A stretch of DNA of 64,000 bases from Teretinema zuelzerae (GTDB taxonomy: Bacteria; Spirochaetota; Spirochaetia; Treponematales; Treponemataceae): contig NZ_JAINWA010000001.1 of NCBI RefSeq assembly GCF_021021555.1, positions 248,001 through 312,000 of the forward strand. Reading direction: 5' to 3'. Shown piece by piece: positions 42,137 through 50,191 of this stretch (positions are counted from its first letter, which is position 1; each line of letters opens with the position of its first letter). The notes beneath the pieces are model-generated. The model saw nothing but the letters and a program-made list of their open reading frames with translations, was not told where the DNA came from and searched no databases. A program made the position numbers and the translations under genes.

Positions 42137-42715
42137 ATGGCCAGACCCAGGAAAGACCCGGTAAAAGAACAGCTGATCGCGGAACTCTCGGAAACCCTGC
42201 CCCTTCTTGATTCCGAAGGGCTCGCGTTTCTGCTCAGGCAAGCGCGGGTGCATCTGCATAATATGGAAGTAATCCGGCAGGAGGAAGAGCTCGCGAAGGA
42301 GCTTGAAGCCGGGGAGGGAACAAAAAAGGCGGGCGCAGGAAGGGCGGGAAAGGCCGCATCCGGAGCGGGAAAAGCCGGAACGGACAGAAAAAAAGCCGGC
42401 GGGAAGGCGGCAAGGGATCCGGAAAAAACCGCAGAAAAGTCCGATTTCAGAATAGAAAAGTCTCCGAGCGGGGCGAGCTATCATATTGTTTCCGGCGGAA
42501 AGTGGAAGATGTTCAGCGAGGCGGAAATGCTCGCAATGGTGAAAATCGCGCAATCGAAGGATCCGATAGCCGAAGTGTCGGCGCGGCTGTGGAACTGGCT
42601 CGACGCGGAGCGGCCGGACGCCTTCGAGGAGCTCGATATCGGGGGCGAACGGGACCCGCGGGTGAGGGAGCTCGTCTCGATCTTCCGGAAGAAATTCGCG
42701 GTGCGCAAAGCGTGA
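42137..42715 (+). CDS. Hypothetical protein with a low-complexity Ala/Gly/Lys linker
   Basis: 192 residues from the ATG at 42137, with AGGAG 6 nt upstream; an in-frame TTG at 42131 is rejected. Residues 1-55 are helical (SEGLAFLLRQARVHLHNMEV). Residues 58-105 form a basic Ala/Gly/Lys-rich linker. Residues 108-192 are a compact domain (ASYHIVSGGKWKMFSEAEML...LWNWLDAERPDAF). The linker resembles that of histone-like or nucleic-acid-binding proteins. It lies 28 nt after corA. No family is recognised. Confidence 0.7.
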   Translation: MARPRKDPVKEQLIAELSETLPLLDSEGLAFLLRQARVHLHNMEVIRQEEELAKELEAGEGTKKAGAGRAGKAASGAGKAGTDRKKAGGKAARDPEKTAEKSDFRIEKSPSGASYHIVSGGKWKMFSEAEMLAMVKIAQSKDPIAEVSARLWNWLDAERPDAFEELDIGGERDPRVRELVSIFRKKFAVRKA

Positions 42716-42740
42716 ACCGGCAACCGCCGAAGGAAGCGTC

Positions 42741-42770
42741 TTGAATCCTTGAGCCCGATGATGGTATCAT
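42741..42770 (+). promoter_or_regulatory. Promoter for trpS
   Basis: TTGAAT (42741-42746), an 18-nt spacer and TATCAT (42765-42770). The ATG is 10 nt further on and no Shine-Dalgarno is seen. Confidence 0.5.
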
Positions 42771-42773
42771 CGG
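42755..42773. promoter_or_regulatory. Perfect palindrome over the trpS -10 box
   Basis: CCGATGAT-GGT-ATCATCGG is an 8-bp perfect inverted repeat with a 3-nt centre that covers the -10 box. It is a candidate operator, or a hairpin if the transcript starts upstream. Confidence 0.45.
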
Positions 42774-42780
42774 TGTTACT

Positions 42781-43848
42781 ATGGATAATAACGGAAAAAA
42801 ACGGATTCTTACGGGAGACAGACCCACCGGCCGCCTCCATCTTGGTCACTATGTCGGTTCCATCGCGAACCGGGTCCGACTCCAGGACGAATATGAGTGT
42901 TTTTTCATCATCGCCGATCTGCATACCCTTACGACGAAGCCTGAGAAGGAACACATAGAAGAGCTGGCCGACAACGTGCGCCAGATGGTGCTGGACTACC
43001 TCGCCTGCGGCATCGATCCGGCGAAGTCCACCATTTATCTGCAGTCGGCGGTTCCCGAGGTTACCGAGCTGGCCCTCTTTTTCAACGACCTGGTGAGCGT
43101 GCCCCGCCTCCAGAGGATTCCTTCCATCAAGGAAATGGCGAAAAACGCCAACCTTTCCGAGTTGCCCTTCGGACTGTTAGGATACCCGGTGCTCCAGGCG
43201 GCGGACATCCTTATGCCGCGGGCGACCCTGGTTCCCGTCGGAAAGGACAATGAAAGCCATGTTGAACTCACCCGCGAAATCGCCAAGCGCTTCAATTTCA
43301 TGTACGGGGACGTGTTTCCCTTGCCGGAAGTGATGGTCAGCGATTTCGGGTCGCTTGTGGGAACCGACGGCCAGGCGAAAATGTCTAAGAGCCTCAACAA
43401 CGCGATATTCCTTTCAGACGACGAAAAGACGGTGCAGAAGAAGGTGAACGGCATGTTCACCGACCCGAACCGCACCAGCGCCGACGTCCCCGGCCGCGTG
43501 GAAGGAAACCCCGTATTCATTTATCACGACGCCTTCAACCCGAACAAGGAAGAAGTGGAAGACCTGAAAGCCCGCTATAAGACGGGAAAGGTCGGAGACG
43601 TGGAAGTGAAGCAGAAGCTCGCGGTCGCGCTCAACAACTTCCTGAATCCCATCCGGGAGCGGAGAAGCCATTTTGAAAAACAATCGGGCTACGTGGACGA
43701 AGTGATCTACAACGGAACGCTCCGCATGCGCGAAGAAGCCCGCGAAACGCTCTCCCTCGCCAAAAAGGCGATGGGATTGTCTTCTGTTTGGAACCGGATC
43801 AGCCGCAAGGCGGAAGAAACCCGGAAAAAACGGGAAAAGGGAGAATAA
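42781..43848 (+). CDS. trpS: Tryptophanyl-tRNA synthetase
   Basis: 355 residues, class I enzyme of the usual length. The ATP motif is HLGH at 20-23 ([13 protein letters not shown]) and the second is KMSKS ([11 protein letters not shown], about 200-204). The Trp-site region ([20 protein letters not shown]) is typical. It charges tRNA(Trp). The stop is followed after 3 nt by the aroC start, tying tryptophan use to aromatic amino-acid synthesis. Confidence 0.97.
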   Translation: MDNNGKKRILTGDRPTGRLHLGHYVGSIANRVRLQDEYECFFIIADLHTLTTKPEKEHIEELADNVRQMVLDYLACGIDPAKSTIYLQSAVPEVTELALFFNDLVSVPRLQRIPSIKEMAKNANLSELPFGLLGYPVLQAADILMPRATLVPVGKDNESHVELTREIAKRFNFMYGDVFPLPEVMVSDFGSLVGTDGQAKMSKSLNNAIFLSDDEKTVQKKVNGMFTDPNRTSADVPGRVEGNPVFIYHDAFNPNKEEVEDLKARYKTGKVGDVEVKQKLAVALNNFLNPIRERRSHFEKQSGYVDEVIYNGTLRMREEARETLSLAKKAMGLSSVWNRISRKAEETRKKREKGE

Positions 43849-43851
43849 CCG

Positions 43852-44976
43852 GTGGCGGGAAACACCTTCGGAACGCTTTTTAGAATCACTACCTTCGGCG
43901 AAAGCCACGGAGCCGCTCTCGGAGTTACGATCGACGGCTGCCCGGCAGGCTTGCCTTTGAGCGAGCTCGCGATCCAGAAAGAACTGGACCGCCGCCGCCC
44001 AGGAGCGCACGCGAAGGACAGCGACGGAACCGAGCGCAGCGAAAAGCTCAATCCGGCCGGAACGGCGCGCAAGGAAGCCGACGAATGCGAAATTCTGTCC
44101 GGCGTATTCGAGGGAAAAACGACCGGCACCCCGATCGCGGTGATCGTGCGCAACACGAACCAGCAGTCGGCAGATTACGGCGATATTAAAACAAAATTCC
44201 GCCCCGGCCACGCCGATTACCCGTTTTTCGAGAAATACGGGATCAGGGACTACCGCGGCGGCGGACGCTCCTCCGGACGCGAAACCATCGGCAGGGTGGC
44301 GGCGGGAGCCGTCGCCAAGAGATTCCTCGCCGGGCGCGGCATTACGGTGACCGCCTGGACGAGCGAGGCGGTCGGGATAGCATGCGAAACCTTCGACGCA
44401 GGGGAAATCGAGAAAAACGAAATGCGCGCCTGCGACGGAACGGCGGCGAAAAAGATGCTCGAGCGGGTGATAGAACTGAAGGCCGAGGGAAACTCGGGCG
44501 GCGGGGTGATCTCGTGCAGGGTGAGCGGCGCTGACGGACTCCCGGTCGGGCTCGGAGAGCCGGTATTCGACAAGCTCGACGCCGAACTCGCCAAAGCGAT
44601 CCTTTCCATCGGTTCGATCAAGGGAATCGAGTTCGGAGCGGGCTTCGAAGCCGCGCGCATGACGGGCAAGGAAAACAACGACCCCATGCGCATGGACGGC
44701 GCAACCGGCAAACCGAGATTTCTAAGCAACAATGCGGGAGGGATTCTCGGCGGGCTTTCCACCGGGGCGGACATCGTGTTCCGCGCGGCGGTAAAGCCGG
44801 TATCCTCAATCAGCCTGGCCCAGCAAACGGTTGATTCTTCCGGAAACGACTGCGCCATCGAAGTGCGCGGCCGCCACGACGTGTGCCTGTGCCCGCGCAT
44901 CGTGCCCGTGATAGAAGCCATGACCGCCCTCGTTCTGGCCGATCTCATCCTCCGCGACGAAGCGTCCCGCCTCTAA
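43852..44976 (+). CDS. aroC: Chorismate synthase
   Basis: 374 residues from a GTG. Makes chorismate from EPSP with reduced FMN. The three family signatures are seen: FGESHGAALGVTIDGCPAG near the N-terminus, PGHADYPFFEKYGIRDYRGGGRSSGRET in the middle (the phosphate and FMN site; key residues His and the Arg pair), and LSNNAGGILGGLSTG towards the end. It follows trpS by 3 nt. Confidence 0.97.
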   Translation: MAGNTFGTLFRITTFGESHGAALGVTIDGCPAGLPLSELAIQKELDRRRPGAHAKDSDGTERSEKLNPAGTARKEADECEILSGVFEGKTTGTPIAVIVRNTNQQSADYGDIKTKFRPGHADYPFFEKYGIRDYRGGGRSSGRETIGRVAAGAVAKRFLAGRGITVTAWTSEAVGIACETFDAGEIEKNEMRACDGTAAKKMLERVIELKAEGNSGGGVISCRVSGADGLPVGLGEPVFDKLDAELAKAILSIGSIKGIEFGAGFEAARMTGKENNDPMRMDGATGKPRFLSNNAGGILGGLSTGADIVFRAAVKPVSSISLAQQTVDSSGNDCAIEVRGRHDVCLCPRIVPVIEAMTALVLADLILRDEASRL

Positions 44977-45005
44977 TTCTCCGCCCGGCCGTACGGGACA
45001 TTTTC

Positions 45006-45035
45006 TTTACGGTTCGGGCGAAAGCGTGCTATTCT
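45006..45035 (+). promoter_or_regulatory. Possible promoter of the DRTGG-hydrogenase-like operon
   Basis: TTTACG (45006-45011), an 18-nt spacer and TATTCT (45030-45035). The ATG is 9 nt beyond, so the leader would be only 2-3 nt. Confidence 0.45.
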
Positions 45036-45044
45036 TTATCAGTT

Positions 45045-45404
45045 ATGAATATTCTAGAAGCGCAACAGGCCCTTCAGGCAGACATGATAGCGGACACCGC
45101 CCGGGCCGACATTGAAATCGCCTCCGCGTGCGGGGCCGACCTCATGAGCGACGTGATGGCCTTCGTGAAGGATCAGGTTCTCCTGATGACCGGACTCATC
45201 AACATTCAGGTAATACGCACCGCCATCCTGATGGATATTCAGGCAGTCTGCTTCGTCCGGGGGAAGACTCCGAACCAGGACATGATCGACATGGCGAAGG
45301 AAAACGGCATCGTCCTGCTGACGACGCGGCTTCCCCTCTTTCTGGCCTGCGGCCTCCTCTACGAAGCGGGAGTCCGCCAGGGCGGCGTGCGGGAAATCGG
45401 GTAG
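45045..45404 (+). CDS. DRTGG-domain protein
   Basis: 119 residues from the ATG at 45045; a longer reading from 44883 overlaps aroC. The sequence LLMTGLINIQVIRTAILMD and GKTPNQDMIDMAKENGIVLLTTRLP fits the DRTGG domain, a small alpha/beta unit often fused to phosphotransacetylases and found beside [FeFe]-hydrogenase-like genes in anaerobes. It starts a four-gene run with the GHKL ATPase and the H-cluster protein. It may bind a nucleotide or act as a regulatory partner; the function is unproven. Confidence 0.75.
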   Translation: MNILEAQQALQADMIADTARADIEIASACGADLMSDVMAFVKDQVLLMTGLINIQVIRTAILMDIQAVCFVRGKTPNQDMIDMAKENGIVLLTTRLPLFLACGLLYEAGVRQGGVREIG

Positions 45405-45413
45405 CGGGCAGTT

Positions 45414-45836
45414 ATGACATACCGCTTCGACGTACCGGGAAACGATTTTACCCAGGCAGGAAACGCGTCGGCGGAGATGAAGAAAATTCTCCTCCGCCTG
45501 GGCGTAAGCGGAGACGTAATCAAGCGGACCGCGGTCGCCATGTACGAGGCTGAAATCAACATGGTGGTGCACGCCGGAGGCGGAGAGGCCGAGATACGGC
45601 TCGAACCGGGCGAAATCGTCATCGTCATGACGGATCACGGGCCGGGGATTGAAAACCTCGAGCTCGCCATGCAGGACGGCTATTCCACCGCTCCCGAACT
45701 CGTCCAGCAGCTGGGATTCGGCGCCGGAATGGGACTGCCCAACATGAAGCGCAATTCGGACGAACTGGCCATCGAGACGGCTCCCGGAAAGGGAACGACC
45801 GTCACCATGAAAATACGCATACCGGAGGCCGGATGA
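45414..45836 (+). CDS. GHKL ATPase, RsbW/SpoIIAB-type anti-sigma factor-like
   Basis: 140 residues that make up only an HATPase_c domain. N box: MYEAEINMVVHAGGG. G1 box: DHGPGIENLEL. G2: FGAGMGLPNMKR. C-terminal strand: GKGTTVTMKI. There is no dimerisation/phospho-acceptor or sensor domain, so it resembles serine-protein kinases of the RsbW type. It overlaps the H-cluster gene by 4 nt (ATGA), so the two are probably made in step. It could phosphorylate a partner or give the hydrogenase-like protein a signalling output. Confidence 0.85.
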   Translation: MTYRFDVPGNDFTQAGNASAEMKKILLRLGVSGDVIKRTAVAMYEAEINMVVHAGGGEAEIRLEPGEIVIVMTDHGPGIENLELAMQDGYSTAPELVQQLGFGAGMGLPNMKRNSDELAIETAPGKGTTVTMKIRIPEAG

Positions 45837-47335
45837 ACCGCAGATGGCACTCGGTCTACCTCGACGAAGACGCGTGCAAGGGATGCACGATCTGCGTAAC
45901 CACCTGCCCGACCGAGGCGATCCGAGTACGGGACGGAAAAGCCCGCATTATCGAGGAACGCTGCATAGACTGCGGGGAGTGCATCAGGCGATGCCCGCAT
46001 CACGCCAAAAAAGCGCGGAGCGACGACCCGGCGATGATCGCGCCTGCGGACTCGGCTGCGGCCGCCGACAGCGGACTATCCGCGCTGTACGAGCTGAAAA
46101 TCGCGATACCGGCGCCCTCCCTCTACGGCCAGTTCCCCGTAAAATATTCGATAAACGAAATCCATCGCGCGCTCATAGACTGCGGCTTCGACATGGTATA
46201 TCCGGTGGCGGCCGCTACCGGCGGAATCGCGGGAGCTTCGGCAGCCTTCCTCGACCGCGCGCGCTACCCGGACCTCCCGCGGCCCCTCATCTCCTCGAGC
46301 TGCCCTACAATCATCAAGTTCATACAGATCCGCTTTCCTTCGCTCATAGAAAACATCGTGCCGGTAATCGCTCCCATGGAGCTTGCCGCCCGCATGGCCC
46401 GCGCTGAAGCGAAGCGGCTCTTCCCGAACCGCCCGAAAGCCGGCGTATTTTTCATCTCGCCCTGCGCGGGAAAAATAACAGAGGCGAAAAGCCCGCTCGG
46501 GGACGAGACCTCTTCCGTGGACGGCGTGTTCAGCATGGCCGACTTCCACCTTCCCATGCTCGCCGCCCTCCAGAAAGCAGGCGAAGGGGACGGAGCCCCG
46601 CAGCCGCTCAGCCTGTATCCCGAAGACATCGCCTGGTCCCGCGCAGGCGGGGAAGCCGAAGACACCGGAGCCGAGAAAGGAACGGCAACGCTCGCGGTGG
46701 ACGGAATGGACCAATGCGTAAAGATCCTTGAAGCGGTGGAAGACGGAAAGCTCGACTCGGTAGACTTTCTGGAGCTGATGGCCTGCGCCTCAGGCTGCGT
46801 AGGAGGCCCGCTCACGGCCCTTACCCCGGCGCTCGGCAAACACATCGTAAGCGAACGAGAAAAAGAGCTCGCCGCACGCCCGGAAAAGACGGAACAAACC
46901 CTCGTCGTCCGCAGAGAGCTTCTCGCGGAAGCAGCCGCGATAACCGACGTTCGCTCGAAAGCGGACGAACGGTCCGCGACGGCCCGGCAGGAAGGAACGA
47001 AAACAGCCGAACCGGCGTCCGAGACGGCGCGGAATGCAGAAGCCGCGCGCGCGCGCAGGCTCGACTGCGAGCGATGCCTCCGCACCGAACGATTCCCGCC
47101 CCGCCCTGCCCTCCAGCTCGACAGCGACTACCGGCGAGCCGTAGAACTGATGGAAAAAATGGAAGAAATCCGCGCGGAGCTTCCGGGACTCGACTGCGGC
47201 TGCTGCGGAGCCCCCAACTGCCGCGCGCTCGCCGAAGACATCGTAAAAGGCCTTGCCCGCAAAACGGATTGCGTTATTATTCTAAAAGAACAATACCGCA
47301 AACTGCTGGAACGCCGCGGGGGAGAAGACGCATGA
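45833..47335 (+). CDS. [FeFe]-hydrogenase-like protein with H-cluster motifs (sensory type)
   Basis: 500 residues. Residues 1-60 hold two [4Fe-4S] ferredoxin motifs (Cys15, 18, 21, 25 and 44, 47, 50, 54). The catalytic-type domain has all four cubane ligands: Cys157 (SSSCPT), Cys211 (ISPCAGK), Cys318 and Cys322 (LELMACASGCVGG). The first motif is SSSCP, not TSCCP, so the proton-relay cysteine of fast hydrogenases is Ser here. After a linker (380-410) comes CERC at 412-415 and a four-Cys iron-sulfur domain (LDCGCCGAPNC, 455-463). There is no PAS domain. These features suggest a slow, redox- or H2-sensing protein rather than a bulk hydrogenase. Maturases HydEFG are not in the window. Confidence 0.85.
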   Translation: MNRRWHSVYLDEDACKGCTICVTTCPTEAIRVRDGKARIIEERCIDCGECIRRCPHHAKKARSDDPAMIAPADSAAAADSGLSALYELKIAIPAPSLYGQFPVKYSINEIHRALIDCGFDMVYPVAAATGGIAGASAAFLDRARYPDLPRPLISSSCPTIIKFIQIRFPSLIENIVPVIAPMELAARMARAEAKRLFPNRPKAGVFFISPCAGKITEAKSPLGDETSSVDGVFSMADFHLPMLAALQKAGEGDGAPQPLSLYPEDIAWSRAGGEAEDTGAEKGTATLAVDGMDQCVKILEAVEDGKLDSVDFLELMACASGCVGGPLTALTPALGKHIVSEREKELAARPEKTEQTLVVRRELLAEAAAITDVRSKADERSATARQEGTKTAEPASETARNAEAARARRLDCERCLRTERFPPRPALQLDSDYRRAVELMEKMEEIRAELPGLDCGCCGAPNCRALAEDIVKGLARKTDCVIILKEQYRKLLERRGGEDA

Positions 47336-47943
47336 AACATGAACTGCGCCGCGAAATGAAGAGAAAACTCCAAGCTCTCGGCGAAGGAGAGGTATTCAGA
47401 GTCGGCATGAGCGAGGAAGTTCTTCCGAAAACGACAAAAACGCTGTTCACCTACCTGCCCTTCGGGAACGAGATAGATCCTTCCGGGCTCGCCGGCTGGG
47501 CCCTCGATGCCGGAATCGAGGTAGGAGCCCCCTGCGTGCGCGGAGAGGACCTCGAGTTCAGAAAAATCGAATCCGCTGACGGCCCCTTCCGGTCCGGAGG
47601 ATTCGGCATCCGCGAACCCCTTGCCGACGCTCCCCTCCTGTGGAGTCCCGCGGCCGAAAACCGCGGAGGATGCCCGAAACTCGAGAGTCTCCTCCCCCTC
47701 GCCGTACTCGTTCCCGCGCTCGCCTTCTCCCGCTACGGGCACCGGCTTGGACGCGGGAAAGGCTGCTACGACCGCTTTCTCTCCGCCCTCCTGAAGGCGG
47801 CAGGCGACCGGAGAAAGGAAATAACGCTCATCGGAACCTGCCACGACTGGCAGATACTGAGCCATGTTCCCGCCGAATCCCACGACATCCCGGTCGATTG
47901 CCTTCTCACCGGCAGGGGATGTATAGTATGCGCAACAGAATAA
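47332..47943 (+). CDS. 5-formyltetrahydrofolate cyclo-ligase family protein
   Basis: 203 residues from the ATG at 47332, overlapping the preceding stop (ATGA). The N-terminus KHELRREMKRKLQAL and the nucleotide loop RLGRGKGCYDRFLS match the MTHFS family, which converts 5-formyl-THF to 5,10-methenyl-THF with ATP. The usual GYGKGYYDR appears as GRGKGCYDR. The later IPVDCLLT replaces the common VDYVITP. It may be a true cyclo-ligase or a related kinase-like enzyme. It is coupled to the hydrogenase-like gene. Confidence 0.85.
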   Translation: MKHELRREMKRKLQALGEGEVFRVGMSEEVLPKTTKTLFTYLPFGNEIDPSGLAGWALDAGIEVGAPCVRGEDLEFRKIESADGPFRSGGFGIREPLADAPLLWSPAAENRGGCPKLESLLPLAVLVPALAFSRYGHRLGRGKGCYDRFLSALLKAAGDRRKEITLIGTCHDWQILSHVPAESHDIPVDCLLTGRGCIVCATE

Positions 47944-47958
47944 GAAAAGGGGACCGAC

Positions 47959-48699
47959 ATGGGACACATTAAATCCGCGCTGGAAATAGCGCTTGAAAAA
48001 ACAGCAGACATCGCGGTCGACAAAACCGCTATCGACAGCAGAGACCTGAAAAACCGGGGGAAAAAGGGAGCGAGCGAGTTCCTTTCCGCCCTGGCAAGCA
48101 TAGCGGCCGCACGCTCAGCCGCAGCCGAGAAGTCAAACGCCGACGAACCGGCAGCCGCGGCGGCGGAAAACGCAGCGGAGACCGAACGCCCGGCAGTCGA
48201 CTCGAACGCCGCCGATACCGGAGAACAAACAGCCAAAGCCGCCGCAAAATTCCTTGAAGCCCTCAAGGAAGCCGACGCAGAGCGTATGCGCCTCGTAGCC
48301 GAAGGCGCCGCCTCCATCTTCATTGCATCGCTTAATCTTCCTTCTTCTGAAGACGACATCACCCGATTCCAGTCGACCGGAATCGGGCTCGAGCTCCTTC
48401 TCCCCGGAGCCGGCATGGGACAACTCTTCGAGCAGCTCGCCCAGATACTCGAGCAATACCTCCAGGAGCGCGGACAAACCGAGCAGGCCATGCAGCAGCA
48501 ATACCTTCCCCGCCTCCGCGCGAAGCAACAGGAAATGGCCAAACGCTACGGCCAGAACATGCCGCTCGACCCGCGGCAGGACCCCGAATTCATGGCTGCG
48601 CTGAACAAAAACATGCGCATGGTGGAGCAGCGCTACGAACCCGTGCTCGAAGAAGTGCGCTCCCGAATCCGCGAAGCGGTCGGCATGGAGGAAAACTGA
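47959..48699 (+). CDS. Hypothetical helical protein
   Basis: 246 residues. The N-terminal 100 residues are Ala/Glu/Lys-rich and of low complexity. The C-terminal half is more compact (RFQSTGIGLELLLPGAGMG, then QLFEQLAQILEQYLQERGQ) and ends in charged helices. There is no signal peptide or membrane segment. It is preceded by AAAAGGGG and lies 15 nt after the cyclo-ligase-like gene. No function is recognised. Confidence 0.7.
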   Translation: MGHIKSALEIALEKTADIAVDKTAIDSRDLKNRGKKGASEFLSALASIAAARSAAAEKSNADEPAAAAAENAAETERPAVDSNAADTGEQTAKAAAKFLEALKEADAERMRLVAEGAASIFIASLNLPSSEDDITRFQSTGIGLELLLPGAGMGQLFEQLAQILEQYLQERGQTEQAMQQQYLPRLRAKQQEMAKRYGQNMPLDPRQDPEFMAALNKNMRMVEQRYEPVLEEVRSRIREAVGMEEN

Positions 48700-48726
48700 A
48701 AACGCTTTTTTTTAGTTCGCACCCCG

Positions 48727-48755
48727 TTGACATTTTTTGCTAAAAGCGGTAAGTT
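48727..48755 (+). promoter_or_regulatory. Promoter for tRNA-Asn
   Basis: Consensus -35 TTGACA (48727-48732), a 17-nt spacer and TAAGTT (48750-48755). The mature tRNA begins 36 nt downstream. Confidence 0.6.
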
Positions 48756-48791
48756 ATTCTTCGTCAGGAACGCGCAAGCGAACCTGCACAT

Positions 48792-48864
48792 TCCCCTGTA
48801 GCTCAGTCGGCAGAGCAAGTGGCTGTTAACCACTTTGTCCGGTGTTCAATTCACCGCGGGGGAG
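48792..48864 (+). tRNA. tRNA-Asn (GUU anticodon)
   Basis: A full cloverleaf of 73 nt: acceptor TCCCCTG/CGGGGGA, D-arm GCTC/GAGC, anticodon stem AGTGG/CCACT with loop CTGTTAA (anticodon GTT), T-arm GGTG-TTCAATT-CACC. The 3' CCA is not encoded, so it must be added after transcription. Confidence 0.95.
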
Positions 48865-48886
48865 CGACGGTCGAAAGACCTCAGGA

Positions 48887-48916
48887 AAACCCGATTCGTA
48901 AAAGTATCGGGTTTTT
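48887..48916 (+). terminator. Terminator after tRNA-Asn
   Basis: AAAACCCGAT pairs with ATCGGGTTTT across an 8-nt loop and ends in five T. Confidence 0.85.
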
Positions 48917-48939
48917 GCTTTTTAAACACATGGTCTAAA

Positions 48940-49040
48940 ACCGAGGCAGACCGCCCGCCGGCGCATTCGCGCCGGCTCCATCAGGCGCGAAAACTTTATG
49001 CGCGGAGCCCCCGCGAACGAAGGTCCTTGCAGGGGCGGAT
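48940..49040. repeat. Structured intergenic repeat, copy A
   Basis: About 101 nt, roughly 85 percent identical by eye to copy B at 59569-59667. It starts ACCGAGGCAGA and ends GCAGGGGCGGAT. It can fold: outer stem CCGCCC/GGGCGG, hairpin GCCGGCG/CGCCGGC, stem GGCTCC/GGAGCC, and GCCCC/GGGGC near the 3' end. It lies between the tRNA terminator and the 3' end of the sugar ABC operon. It has no open reading frame of note. It may be a mobile short repeat or a structured RNA. Confidence 0.8.
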
Positions 49041-49052
49041 AATAAACGGGAG

Positions 49053-49086
49053 CAAAAAAAGCCGCCCCGGAAATTCGGAGCGGCTT
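49053..49086 (-). terminator. Rho-independent terminator of the sugar ABC operon
   Basis: On the minus strand AAGCCGCTCCG pairs with CGGGGCGGCTT (one mismatch), followed by a run of seven T. Confidence 0.8.
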
Positions 49087-49119
49087 CGTGAATCGGGATA
49101 TTTTTAACTACAATATCGA

Positions 49120-50190
49120 TTACTCTTTCCGCAGCCTCATCCAGCTTGGCAATGCAAGCTTGAATTTGCCGCTCCCGCGCACCCACACGACGACGCTTTG
49201 CAAGACAATGAAAACGTAGAGGAGAAGTCCGCTTACAATTGCCTGAAAGTTGGAATTGACGCCCGCCGCGCGGATGAGTTCGTTGATAGTAAGAAGCGTG
49301 AGCGCGCCGATCGGAGAACCGAAGAGGTTTCCCACGCCGCCGGTGAGCATCGTGCCGCCGATGATGGAGGCGGCGATCGCTTTCATCTCGAAGCCCGAGG
49401 CGTTTCCGACGTTGCCCGCTCCCGTCGTCATAATATAGACGAAGCCCGCGATTCCCGAAAGCGCTCCGCACAGGAGATACGACATGAACTTCGTCTTGCG
49501 CACATTGATGCCGAGCATCAGGGCACTCTGACTGTTGCCGCCGACCGCGTAGAGGTTGCGACCGAAGCGGGACCACTTCATGAGAGCGACGAGGATGACG
49601 ATGAGGACCAGTGCAACCATTGTGCCGAGTTTGATCTGGAGCGGGATGAAATTTCCCAGCCGGTTATTATTGCCGAGGAAGGGAATGACGATGTTGTAAT
49701 CTCTGAGCGCGACGAAGCCTTCGTGCGACACGTTGATCGGGTCCTTGTGGATCGTGGTCAAAAGTCCGTTCGCGAGGAACATGCCGGCGAGAGTGATAAT
49801 AAACGGCTGAATCTCGAGGTACGAGATAAGAAAGCCCTGCAAGACGCCGAACGCGAAGCCGATGGCAAGAGCGAGGATCATGGCGCCGCCGATGCTGCCG
49901 CCCTTCGATTGAAGGAAGACCGCGCAGCACATGGTCACGAGGCCTGTCACCGCGCCGACAGAAATGTCGATGCCGCCGCCGATCATGACGATGCTGATGC
50001 CGAGCGTCAGGATGATAAGCGGGGCGTTCAGGCTGAAAAGGTCGAAGAAGGTCTGGAACTGCAGGAAACTTCCCGGATAGCGCACAATGGCGAATCCATA
50101 CATCAATACGAATATGACCGCGGCGATGATGAACAGCAGATTCGAATTCGAGAGCGCTTCCTTTGCCTCAGGATTTTTCAACGTTGCCAC
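49120..50190 (-). CDS. Sugar ABC transporter permease 2 (RbsC/YjfF-like)
   Basis: 356 residues from a GTG at 50190, with GGAGG upstream, 1 nt after the previous gene's stop. About nine membrane helices. The segments ILTLGISIVMIGGGIDISVGA and LYAVGGNSQSALMLGI are typical of the RbsC/YjfF permease family; the EAA-like loop contacting the ATPase is around LYAVGGNSQSA. It pairs with the other permease as a heterodimer, as in the E. coli ytfQRT-yjfF galactofuranose system. The substrate sugar is not identifiable. Confidence 0.9.
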   Translation of the reverse strand: MATLKNPEAKEALSNSNLLFIIAAVIFVLMYGFAIVRYPGSFLQFQTFFDLFSLNAPLIILTLGISIVMIGGGIDISVGAVTGLVTMCCAVFLQSKGGSIGGAMILALAIGFAFGVLQGFLISYLEIQPFIITLAGMFLANGLLTTIHKDPINVSHEGFVALRDYNIVIPFLGNNNRLGNFIPLQIKLGTMVALVLIVILVALMKWSRFGRNLYAVGGNSQSALMLGINVRKTKFMSYLLCGALSGIAGFVYIMTTGAGNVGNASGFEMKAIAASIIGGTMLTGGVGNLFGSPIGALTLLTINELIRAAGVNSNFQAIVSGLLLYVFIVLQSVVVWVRGSGKFKLALPSWMRLRKE

Positions 50191-50191
50191 A

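Noticed and set aside
47128-47967. Minus-strand frame opposite the cyclo-ligase-like gene
   Set aside because: It lies opposite the ends of two coupled genes; no Shine-Dalgarno or family signal.
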